Of a stretch of DNA of 64,000 nucleotides, positions 1-7,301 are shown one piece after another. The stretch comes from Idiomarina piscisalsi. GTDB taxonomy: Bacteria; Pseudomonadota; Gammaproteobacteria; Enterobacterales; Alteromonadaceae. Numbering within the stretch: position 1 is the first letter of the stretch; each line of letters begins with the position of its first letter. The stretch spans positions 682,001 to 746,000 of the forward strand of contig NZ_CP022133.1 of assembly GCF_002211765.1 (NCBI RefSeq), in the 5' to 3' direction. The notes under the pieces are model-generated. The model saw only the letters and a program-made list of their open reading frames with translations. It made no database searches and was not told the origin of the DNA. Position numbers and translations under genes: made by a program.

Positions 1-49
1 AAACGCCTTTTCTCACCCGGCTTTAGAAGACTGGAAACGATAGAAATTA

Positions 50-78
50 TTGACATCCCGCAATGGGATTCATACTCT
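50..78 (+). promoter_or_regulatory. Sigma-70 promoter of the acyl-CoA dehydrogenase gene
   Basis: A perfect -35 hexamer TTGACA (50-55) is followed after 17 bases by TACTCT (73-78), a 4/6 match to the -10 consensus. The predicted transcription start is near 85, upstream of a strong ribosome binding site and the ATG at 154. The position directly before a palindromic operator supports the call. It is predicted from hexamers only. Confidence 0.6.
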
Positions 79-90
79 TGTGCGATACAG

Positions 91-108
91 TTTAAACAGG
101 CGTTTAAA
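91..108. promoter_or_regulatory. PsrA-like fatty-acid operator
   Basis: This is a perfect inverted repeat, TTTAAAC then AGGC then GTTTAAA. The core AAAC-N4-GTTT matches the published shape of PsrA sites (G/C-AAAC-N2-4-GTTT-G/C), which control fatty-acid oxidation genes in many gammaproteobacteria. It lies just downstream of the predicted transcription start, where a bound repressor would block transcription until acyl-CoA or fatty acid releases it. Assignment to PsrA rather than another TetR regulator is inference from the motif and the regulated gene. Confidence 0.6.
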
Positions 109-153
109 TTAGTGGTTTAAATTTCCTGTTTGTGGGAACAAGAGGTAAATAAT

Positions 154-1938
154 ATGGCAGATTACAGAGCACCGCGTGATGATATGGATTTTGTCCTGCA
201 TGACGTATTTAACGTAGCCGCTGACTGGGAGAAAGCTCCTGAACTGGCGGAAATGATGGATGTAGAAACGGCCGGAGCCATTCTTGATGAAGGTGCTAAA
301 GTTGCTGAAAACTTAGTCGCTCCGCTGGCACGTGAAGCTGACGAAGAAGGTGTTAAGTTTGAAGACGGCGCAGTGACAACTCCGAAAGGTTACAAAGAGA
401 ACTTTCGTCAGCTGGCTGAAGGTGGCTGGGTTGGTGTTACTGCAAACCCTGAATTTGGCGGTATGGGCTTGCCTAAGTCGTTATCGGCGCAGTATGAAGA
501 AATGCTGTGCAGTGCGGATATTGCGTTTTCTTTGTATCCGGGCCTGACTTCGGGGGCAATTATGGCGATTGACTCTCACGGCAGTGACGAGCTGAAAAAC
601 CATTACTTACCCCGCATGGTGTCAGGAGAGTGGACTGGCACTATGTGTCTGACTGAGCCACACGCCGGAACGGATCTCGGTATTATTAAAAGCAAAGCCA
701 TCCCATCGGAAGATGGCAGCTTTGAGATTAGCGGTACGAAAATTTTTATCACCGGTGGTGAGCATGACCTGGTGGACAATATCGTTCATTTGGTTTTGGC
801 GAAGTTGCCTGACGCGCCTGCTGGCACGAAAGGTATTTCACTGTTTGTGGTGCCTAAATTCTTGTCTGATAGCGAAGGCAATTTAACCGAGCGCAATGCG
901 GTTAGTTGTGGGTCTATTGAGCACAAAATGGGGATTCACGGTTCAGCAACCTGTGTGATGAACTTTGACGGCGCGAAAGGCTGGTTGGTTGGCGAACCGC
1001 ATCGTGGTTTGCCCGCCATGTTTACGATGATGAATTACGAACGTCTGGGCGTTGGTATTCAGGGGCTAGGTGCGGCAGAACGATCTTACCAAAATGCGTT
1101 GGAGTACGCGAAAGATCGTATTCAGGGACGCGGTGCTAAAGCAACTCGCAATGACAATGCAGAAGCGGATTCTATTTTAGTCCACGGTGATGTACGCCGT
1201 ATGCTGCTGACTATGAAAGCATTGACCGAAGGTGGTCGTGCGTTCTCGACTTGGGTTGGTCAGCAGTTAGACCGTTCAAAATACTCTCAAGACGACGCCG
1301 TTCGTCAAAAAGCCGATGCCATGGTTGCATTATTGACGCCGGTTGCTAAAGCGTTTTTAACCGATACCGGGCTGGAGTCAACCATTCACGGTCAACAGGT
1401 GTTTGGCGGTCACGGCTATGTGCGCGAATGGGGACAAGAACAGTTGGTTCGCGATACCCGTATTGCACAAATTTATGAAGGCACTAACGGCATTCAGGCA
1501 CTGGATTTGTTAGGTCGCAAAGTTGGTGGTTCGCGTGGTGAGTTGCTGAAACCGTTTATCGAGGAAATAGCAACGTTCTTGCAAGGTATTTCAGGTAACA
1601 GTAACTGGAGCGGAGAGGTAAGCACACTGCAACAGTCGCTTCAGGATTTGACCCGCATCAGCGAAGAGTTACTTCAAAAAGCGGCTACCGATGAGAACTT
1701 GGTAAACAGTGTAGCGGTAGAATATTTGCACTTGGTGGGATATATTTCCTACGGTTATATGTGGTTACGAATGGCCGTTGCAGCTGAAGAAAAACAAGCG
1801 GAAAAGCCGTATTTGGCATCGAAAATTAAGACAGCTCGTTTTTACTTTGCTCGCATTATGCCTCGTACTCACGCATTATTGGGTGCAATTAAGGACGGTA
1901 GCGAGAGTTTATATTTACATGACGACGAACAATTCTGA
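154..1938 (+). CDS. Acyl-CoA dehydrogenase, long bacterial type (about 594 aa)
   Basis: This FAD-dependent enzyme makes the alpha-beta double bond in acyl-CoA, the first step of beta-oxidation. The 594-residue protein has the short N-terminal helix typical of the long bacterial subgroup, then the usual N, middle and C domains and an extra C-terminal helical domain (about residues 460-590). The YEGTNGIQ segment carries the expected catalytic base, Glu442. The FAD-binding middle region has CLTEPHAGTD near residue 166. I chose the ATG at 154 because AGAGGT sits 7 bases upstream; a TTG at 130 in the same frame has no such site. The gene stands alone between a PsrA-like operator and a strong terminator. 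Exact chain-length preference cannot be read from sequence; relatives include FadE-like and methylmercaptopropionyl-CoA dehydrogenases. Confidence 0.9.
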   Translation: MADYRAPRDDMDFVLHDVFNVAADWEKAPELAEMMDVETAGAILDEGAKVAENLVAPLAREADEEGVKFEDGAVTTPKGYKENFRQLAEGGWVGVTANPEFGGMGLPKSLSAQYEEMLCSADIAFSLYPGLTSGAIMAIDSHGSDELKNHYLPRMVSGEWTGTMCLTEPHAGTDLGIIKSKAIPSEDGSFEISGTKIFITGGEHDLVDNIVHLVLAKLPDAPAGTKGISLFVVPKFLSDSEGNLTERNAVSCGSIEHKMGIHGSATCVMNFDGAKGWLVGEPHRGLPAMFTMMNYERLGVGIQGLGAAERSYQNALEYAKDRIQGRGAKATRNDNAEADSILVHGDVRRMLLTMKALTEGGRAFSTWVGQQLDRSKYSQDDAVRQKADAMVALLTPVAKAFLTDTGLESTIHGQQVFGGHGYVREWGQEQLVRDTRIAQIYEGTNGIQALDLLGRKVGGSRGELLKPFIEEIATFLQGISGNSNWSGEVSTLQQSLQDLTRISEELLQKAATDENLVNSVAVEYLHLVGYISYGYMWLRMAVAAEEKQAEKPYLASKIKTARFYFARIMPRTHALLGAIKDGSESLYLHDDEQF

Positions 1939-1964
1939 AACGCTTCAGTTTTATCGTGATAGCC

Positions 1965-1994
1965 GCCGCCCCAAGCCTGGGGCGGCTTTTTTTT
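1965..1994 (+). terminator. Rho-independent terminator after the acyl-CoA dehydrogenase
   Basis: A 9-bp GC-rich stem (GCCGCCCCA pairing with TGGGGCGGC, four-base loop) is followed by eight T. It lies 26 bases past the stop codon. The next small gene starts only about ten bases after the T run. Confidence 0.9.
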
Positions 1995-2004
1995 GGCACT
2001 GTGG

Positions 2005-2340
2005 ATGGCCATTTATATTGGTGGCGTGGTGCCGATATGGGTTATTGCGGTTGGCGCCTTACTGACGATGGCGTTAATGGCGGCGATAGTGATTAAGTTT
2101 CGACCAAAGCAGTTGGCTGCTAGCTGGAATGGCAAGCAGCTTGAAGAAAGACGTTTAATTTTACCGCCGAGAACTCATATCCTCAGTAAACCACCAAAGC
2201 TGCTTCGCTATGAAGAGGACATTGCAGCGTTACAGTTCCGAGATGAGTCAAATCAGTTGCATGAAATCTACGTTGTCTTCGATAACGATTTAGAAACAAC
2301 ATTGAAAGATACCGACGTCGAAACGGTTGATAAGCGATAA
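2005..2340 (+). CDS. Small single-span membrane protein of unknown function
   Basis: I do not recognise this 111-residue protein. Residues 6-30 form one hydrophobic membrane segment, followed by a basic stretch (KFRPKQ) and a mixed charged domain of about 80 residues predicted to be cytoplasmic. The ATG at 2005 is preceded by no convincing ribosome binding site and lies about ten bases beyond a terminator T run, so its expression signal is unclear. An in-frame TTG at 1993 lies inside the terminator. The reading frame ends just before a shared bidirectional terminator facing putA, which supports it being a real gene. It could still be a chance frame. Confidence 0.5.
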   Translation: MAIYIGGVVPIWVIAVGALLTMALMAAIVIKFRPKQLAASWNGKQLEERRLILPPRTHILSKPPKLLRYEEDIAALQFRDESNQLHEIYVVFDNDLETTLKDTDVETVDKR

Positions 2341-2344
2341 ACAG

Positions 2345-2383
2345 AAAAAAACGCCGCACACTCTATAAAGTGGCGGCGTTTTT
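2345..2383. terminator. Bidirectional terminator between the small membrane gene and putA
   Basis: The arms AACGCCGC and GCGGCGTT are flanked by seven A on the left and five T on the right. The hairpin therefore has a U tract in both directions and can end both convergent genes. Confidence 0.8.
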
Positions 2384-2407
2384 GCTATGCCAATACAGGC
2401 TAGCGTT

Positions 2408-5400
2408 TTAGTCGTCGAGTGATAACAGGGTAGCGTTACCACCAACCGCTGTAATATTGTCACTGCGCGTCTTTTCAGTGATAAAGCGAGTAAGGTAGTG
2501 AGGACCACCGGCTTTCGGCCCTGTACCAGACATACCGCGACCACCGAATGGTTGCACACCAACAATAGCACCAATTTGGTTACGGTTAATGTACACATTA
2601 CCCACATCAATTTTGCTGGCAACATCATAGGCGAAGGTTTCGTTACGGCTGTGAATACCGAAGGTTAAACCAAAGCCGGTGTTATTGATGCTCTCAATAA
2701 CCTCTTCAATGTTGTCGGTTGAGTAGCGAATAACGTGCAGAATTGGACCGAAGTTTTCTTTAACCAACTGACTAATACTGTCAATTTCGATAGCCGTTGG
2801 CGCAACAAAAGTACCGCCCATGGTGTAGTCCGGCATTGGCGCACGGGCAATTAAACGACCCGCTTGCTGAATGTCGGTAATGTGTTGTTCAAGGTTTGTC
2901 TTGGCAATGCCGTCAATCACTGGACCAACATCGGTTTCATGCAGTAGCGGGTCACCGACTTGCAATTCTTCCATGGCACCACGTAGCAGGTCGATAACAC
3001 GGTCAGCCACGTCTTCCTGAACGAACAAGACACGAAGTGCAGAACAGCGCTGACCGGCACTTTGGAACGCACTGGCAACAACGTCAGTGACAACCTGCTC
3101 AGGCAGCGCCGTTGAGTCGACCATCATGGCGTTTTGGCCACCGGTTTCGGCAACCAACGGCACGATAGGTCCTGTTCGAGCCGCAAGCGCACGGTTAATG
3201 GCTTGTGCTGTGTAAGTAGAGCCAGTAAAACAGACACCGCCAATATCTTCTTGTGATGTCAGGTAACTACCAACTTCCGCACCGCTGCCCGGCATGTAAT
3301 GCAAGACATTACCCGGAATACCCGCTTCTAGTGCAAGTTGCACTGCGCGGTAAGCGATAAGCCCAGTTTGCTCAGCCGGTTTGGCGATAACCGAGTTGCC
3401 GGTTACTAATGCGGCGGCAACTTGGCCAACGAAAATAGCCAATGGGAAGTTCCAGGGGCTAATGCAGATGAATGTACCGCGTCCTTCAACGAATAGCTCA
3501 TTGTCTTCGCCTGTTGGCCCCGGCAACTGAATCGGTGAGCCCATTAGCTCGCGCGCTTGGTTAGCGTAGTAGCGACAGAAGTCGACGGCTTCACGTACCT
3601 CATCAATACCATCCTGCAAGCCTTTACCCGCTTCAACAGAGCATAAAGCAATCAGTTCATTGCGGTTGGCTTCCATTAGGTCAGCGAACTTCTCAAGGCA
3701 CTTAGCCCGCTCTTCAGTTGGCACGTCACGCCACTGCTTGTAAGCTTTGTTGGCGCTGTTAAGTGCCTGCTCTGCAAGCTTCTTGTCACCCCAGTAAATA
3801 CTACCGACCTGTTTTGCGGTTTCCTGTGGGCTGGTAATGCTGACATGGTGATCAGTTTCAACGGTCTTGCCATCGACAATAGGACCGCCTTGCCATTGTT
3901 TGTCACGATATTGCTGAACTGCTGCAATAAAGTCATCTGCTTGTGAGTGAATATTCATATTCAATCCTAATGAATTTGTGCGATCCCCATAAATTTGAGG
4001 AGGAAGTGGAATCTTGCTATTAGCGTACTTTTCATAACCCGATGCGGTTTTCATCGGGTGCTCGACCAGATCATTAACCGGCGTGTCGGCGTCTAATAGC
4101 TTATGAACGAATGACGAGTTGGCACCATTTTCCAATAAACGGCGAACTAAGTACGGTAACAAGTCTCTGTGTGGACCCACTGGTGCATAGATGCGTACGA
4201 CCATGCCCGGATTTTGTTCCATAAGCGTGTCGTAAAGACTGTCGCCCATACCGTGCAAGCGCTGATACTCAATACGGCGCTTGTGAGTTTCGTTCATGTG
4301 TTGGATGCTCATAATGGTTTGCGCATTGTGCGTCGCAAACTGCGGATAAATCGCGCTGTCTGTGTCATCACTTAATAAATAGCGAGCGCAGGCAAGATAA
4401 GAAATATCACTGTGCGATTTGCGCGTAAACACCGGGTATCCGGTTAAACCATTTTCCTGAGTCCACTTAATTTCGTTATCCCAGTAGGCGCCTTTCACCA
4501 GGCGTACCGGAATTTCGTCACCACACTCTTTAGCTAATGCGGTAATCCAGCAGAGCGTTGGTAGAGCACGCTTTGAGTACGCTTGAACAACCAGACCAAA
4601 ACGTGGCCAGCCTTTGCAAACACCACTGCGATACACTTTTTCAAACAGCTCCAACGACAGCTCATGACGGTCAGCTTCTTCGGCATCGATAGTGACACCG
4701 ACGTCCGCCTCTTTGGCCAGTTTGACCAGCTCTGTTAGAGTCGTTGCCAATTCCGTCAACACACGTTCGTGGTTAGACGCTTCATAACGCGGATGCAATG
4801 CGGACAACTTAATCGAAATCGTTGGCCTTGGTGCATCCGGGTTATTAAAGTTCTCTTTGGTGATTGTCTTGATCGAGTTGACGTATTGCTGCTTGTAGTA
4901 GTTCGCGTCTTTAGACGTGAGTGCCGCCTCACCTAACATGTCGTAGGCGTGGGTATAGCCTTTGTCGCGGTTGTCGCGGCTTTCCTTCAGCGCTTCCTCA
5001 ATCGTACGCCCTAATACGAACTGTTTACCCATAATCTGCATGGCGGTATAAGTCGCCTTGCGAATGACCGGTTTGCCCATTTTACGAACCAAGCGTCTGA
5101 ACGCACCGCGAGGTGTTTCCATTGCTTGACCGGTAGGGTTAGTGACGCTGTTCGTCAGCGCTAAAGCCCAAGTGCCCGTATTGACTAGCCATGAAGCGCT
5201 TTGCCCCATGTGTTTCTGCCAGTCACCACCAGACAGTTTATCCTGGATAAGTGCATCGGCAGTGTAGCCATCGGGAATTCTCAGCAAGGCCTCGGCGAGA
5301 CACATGAGGATAATGCCCTCTTTCGTGTCTAAGCTGTACTCTTGCAGGAAAGCATCGACAACACCGTTGTCGGCTTGTTCTCGAACTTGCTCAACTAATT

Positions 5401-5575
5401 TAGCTGCGCGTTCGGTTACTGCGCTAACCGTTTCTTCATCGGCAGGAACAAGCGGCAATAACTCGCGCATATATTGATCTTCATCGACAATATAGTTGTC
5501 GGTTATCGCTTGTTGCAGAGACTTCAAGTCTTCTGCCTGATGCTGTTTGGATAGCACCTCACTCGCTTTGAACAT
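2408..5575 (-). CDS. putA: Bifunctional proline dehydrogenase / delta-1-pyrroline-5-carboxylate dehydrogenase
   Basis: PutA oxidises proline to glutamate in two steps, first FAD-dependent proline dehydrogenase and then NAD-dependent P5C dehydrogenase, at the inner membrane. The 1055-residue protein has a helical N-terminal arm, a PRODH barrel (about 130-440) with RLVKGAYWDNEIKW near residue 360, and an aldehyde dehydrogenase domain (about 540-1010). The latter has the catalytic cysteine in AGQRCSAL (Cys844) and the general-base motif VAETGGQN. I chose the ATG at 5575 because CAGGAG lies 5 bases upstream; the open frame continues to 5638 without a better start. The ribbon-helix-helix DNA-binding domain of E. 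coli PutA (1320 aa) is absent, so this form should not autoregulate. No putP transporter is adjacent. Confidence 0.95.
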   Translation of the reverse strand: MFKASEVLSKQHQAEDLKSLQQAITDNYIVDEDQYMRELLPLVPADEETVSAVTERAAKLVEQVREQADNGVVDAFLQEYSLDTKEGIILMCLAEALLRIPDGYTADALIQDKLSGGDWQKHMGQSASWLVNTGTWALALTNSVTNPTGQAMETPRGAFRRLVRKMGKPVIRKATYTAMQIMGKQFVLGRTIEEALKESRDNRDKGYTHAYDMLGEAALTSKDANYYKQQYVNSIKTITKENFNNPDAPRPTISIKLSALHPRYEASNHERVLTELATTLTELVKLAKEADVGVTIDAEEADRHELSLELFEKVYRSGVCKGWPRFGLVVQAYSKRALPTLCWITALAKECGDEIPVRLVKGAYWDNEIKWTQENGLTGYPVFTRKSHSDISYLACARYLLSDDTDSAIYPQFATHNAQTIMSIQHMNETHKRRIEYQRLHGMGDSLYDTLMEQNPGMVVRIYAPVGPHRDLLPYLVRRLLENGANSSFVHKLLDADTPVNDLVEHPMKTASGYEKYANSKIPLPPQIYGDRTNSLGLNMNIHSQADDFIAAVQQYRDKQWQGGPIVDGKTVETDHHVSITSPQETAKQVGSIYWGDKKLAEQALNSANKAYKQWRDVPTEERAKCLEKFADLMEANRNELIALCSVEAGKGLQDGIDEVREAVDFCRYYANQARELMGSPIQLPGPTGEDNELFVEGRGTFICISPWNFPLAIFVGQVAAALVTGNSVIAKPAEQTGLIAYRAVQLALEAGIPGNVLHYMPGSGAEVGSYLTSQEDIGGVCFTGSTYTAQAINRALAARTGPIVPLVAETGGQNAMMVDSTALPEQVVTDVVASAFQSAGQRCSALRVLFVQEDVADRVIDLLRGAMEELQVGDPLLHETDVGPVIDGIAKTNLEQHITDIQQAGRLIARAPMPDYTMGGTFVAPTAIEIDSISQLVKENFGPILHVIRYSTDNIEEVIESINNTGFGLTFGIHSRNETFAYDVASKIDVGNVYINRNQIGAIVGVQPFGGRGMSGTGPKAGGPHYLTRFITEKTRSDNITAVGGNATLLSLDD

Positions 5576-5801
5576 AGCATCTCCTGTATAGCCAGGCCGA
5601 AGCTCGGCGTGCTTCCCCAACGTCGGGAATCGGCGCAAGTATAAGCTTATTTTTGCGCGGGTAAAGACCCTAAAAAAGGTCTGTCGTCACGTTGCTATTT
5701 TTTCGGGATACTGTCAAGCCAACAAAATACCTATGTTTGTTGACCCTAAGCCGCCAAGCCAGTACCTTTACTTTAACTTTCACCTGCTTCGGAATGCGTC
5801 A

Positions 5802-7301
5802 ATGTCACAAGAACTTGAGTTAAAACTACTGATTGCTCCTGAAAAACGAGACCAAGCACTAAAAGTGTGCCAATCACTGGCGGATGCCCGCTCAGGAAAC
5901 ACGCAAAAAACACAGTTAGAACTCAGAAACAGTTATTTCGACACATCCGATTTGCGTTTGCGTCAGTTTGATATGGGATTACGCATACGCAGCCATAAAG
6001 ATCAAAAAGAACAAACGATTAAGTTGGCAGGTCGGGTTATGGGCGGCATGCACCAACGGCCGGAGTACAATGTCAATGTTGAGAGCGAAAAGCCCGATTT
6101 AACACTGTTTGATAGTGAGATTTGGCCCGACGACTTTCCGGTTTATGACATTCAGCGTGACTTACAAACCATTTTCGTTACCGACTTTACCCGTACCCGC
6201 TGGCGACTACCCAGCGGTGATGGCGTTATTGAGATGGTGCTGGATGAAGGACACATTCAGGCCGGGGAGCGTTCAGAAACGCTTTCTGAAATTGAATTAG
6301 AACTGCAGGGCGGTTCGATAGATGATGCGTATCATTTAGCGCATCAGTTGGTGACTAAAGTGGAAGCGAAAGTGGGCTCGCTGAGTAAAGCGGCCCGTGG
6401 CTATATGCTGGCGGGAAAGAGTCTGCTAGAGCCGTTTACGCAGATGCATTACGTCCCTTTGGAAAATGACTTCACCATCGGTCAGGCATTATACCGAGCG
6501 GTTGAGTATGGATTAAGGCACTGGCAACACAATGAGTCCTGTTTGCTTTTTAACCCGAGCGTTCGCGCCGTTCAGGGCCTTGCTGATGGTATTCAATTAG
6601 TGCGAGTTGCGCTGGAGCAATTGATTGAACTGGGTGTTGGCGAGCGTCAACTGTTAACTAATTTGGCTAAAATCACCGAGCAGTTACAGTGGCTGAGAAA
6701 CTTTGAAGGGCTTGATGAGCTAACGGCAGAAGATGGAGCCTACCATAAAGCCTTAAAGCGTTATGAAAAGCTGTATGAAAGCTTGCAGAACAGCCAGGAA
6801 GACGTGATTCGATTGACTGAAGTGGCAGACGTTGTGGCGTCGACTCGCTATCAGCAAACTGTATTAAAATTGTCTCAGTTTTTAATCGAAAACGAAATGA
6901 CCGAAGAGCTGTCGCAGCCGGTAACGCCATGGTGCAGTCAGTTGCTCAAAAGTGACTGGCAACTGGTTCAGACCGCATTTTCTGAACATGAGCGGTTGAA
7001 CGAAGAAGGTTATTTAAAGCTTTTGAAGCCACTACAGAACAGCTTGCTCATGGGGACGTGTTTTGGTGAGTTGTTTGACGATGACCTACGTGAAAAATTC
7101 CGTTTACCCTGGCAGGATTTAGCGCGAGGCATTCGGGAAATTACCGCGCTGCATATTTTGCACGAGCGCATCAAAGAGCGTGACGACGATGATCTTGAGC
7201 GTTTGCTGGAATGGCAAAAAGTGCAGCGAGAGTCCTTATTAAAGGCGCTGGAGTATTCAAGAAAGGCAGCGTTAAAGCGTGATCCGTACTGGTTTGCCTA
7301 A
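5802..7301 (+). CDS. ygiF: Inorganic triphosphatase, CYTH plus CHAD domains
   Basis: This is a homologue of E. coli YgiF, a metal-dependent tripolyphosphatase. The CYTH domain (about 1-205) opens with the ExExK signature ELELK at residues 4-8, which binds triphosphate and divalent metal. A helical CHAD domain (about 215-490), thought to bind polyphosphate, follows. The ATG at 5802 places the signature at the usual N-terminal position; an in-frame ATG at 5733 would add 23 residues not typical of the family, and neither has a strong ribosome binding site. The stop codon overlaps the start of glnE (TAATG), and ygiF-glnE is the same pair as in E. coli, which strongly supports the name. Confidence 0.9.
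   Translation: MSQELELKLLIAPEKRDQALKVCQSLADARSGNTQKTQLELRNSYFDTSDLRLRQFDMGLRIRSHKDQKEQTIKLAGRVMGGMHQRPEYNVNVESEKPDLTLFDSEIWPDDFPVYDIQRDLQTIFVTDFTRTRWRLPSGDGVIEMVLDEGHIQAGERSETLSEIELELQGGSIDDAYHLAHQLVTKVEAKVGSLSKAARGYMLAGKSLLEPFTQMHYVPLENDFTIGQALYRAVEYGLRHWQHNESCLLFNPSVRAVQGLADGIQLVRVALEQLIELGVGERQLLTNLAKITEQLQWLRNFEGLDELTAEDGAYHKALKRYEKLYESLQNSQEDVIRLTEVADVVASTRYQQTVLKLSQFLIENEMTEELSQPVTPWCSQLLKSDWQLVQTAFSEHERLNEEGYLKLLKPLQNSLLMGTCFGELFDDDLREKFRLPWQDLARGIREITALHILHERIKERDDDDLERLLEWQKVQRESLLKALEYSRKAALKRDPYWFA

Noticed and set aside
1778..2065. 95-residue plus-strand frame across the end of the acyl-CoA dehydrogenase and its terminator
   Set aside because: It overlaps conserved coding sequence and a terminator in another frame, with composition like a chance frame.
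2290..2628. 112-residue minus-strand frame across the putA end
   Set aside because: It lies antisense or out of frame to the aldehyde dehydrogenase end of putA and runs through the bidirectional terminator.
5575..5638. Longer putA start at 5638
   Set aside because: It would add 21 residues not seen in the family, and the ATG at 5575 has a strong ribosome binding site.
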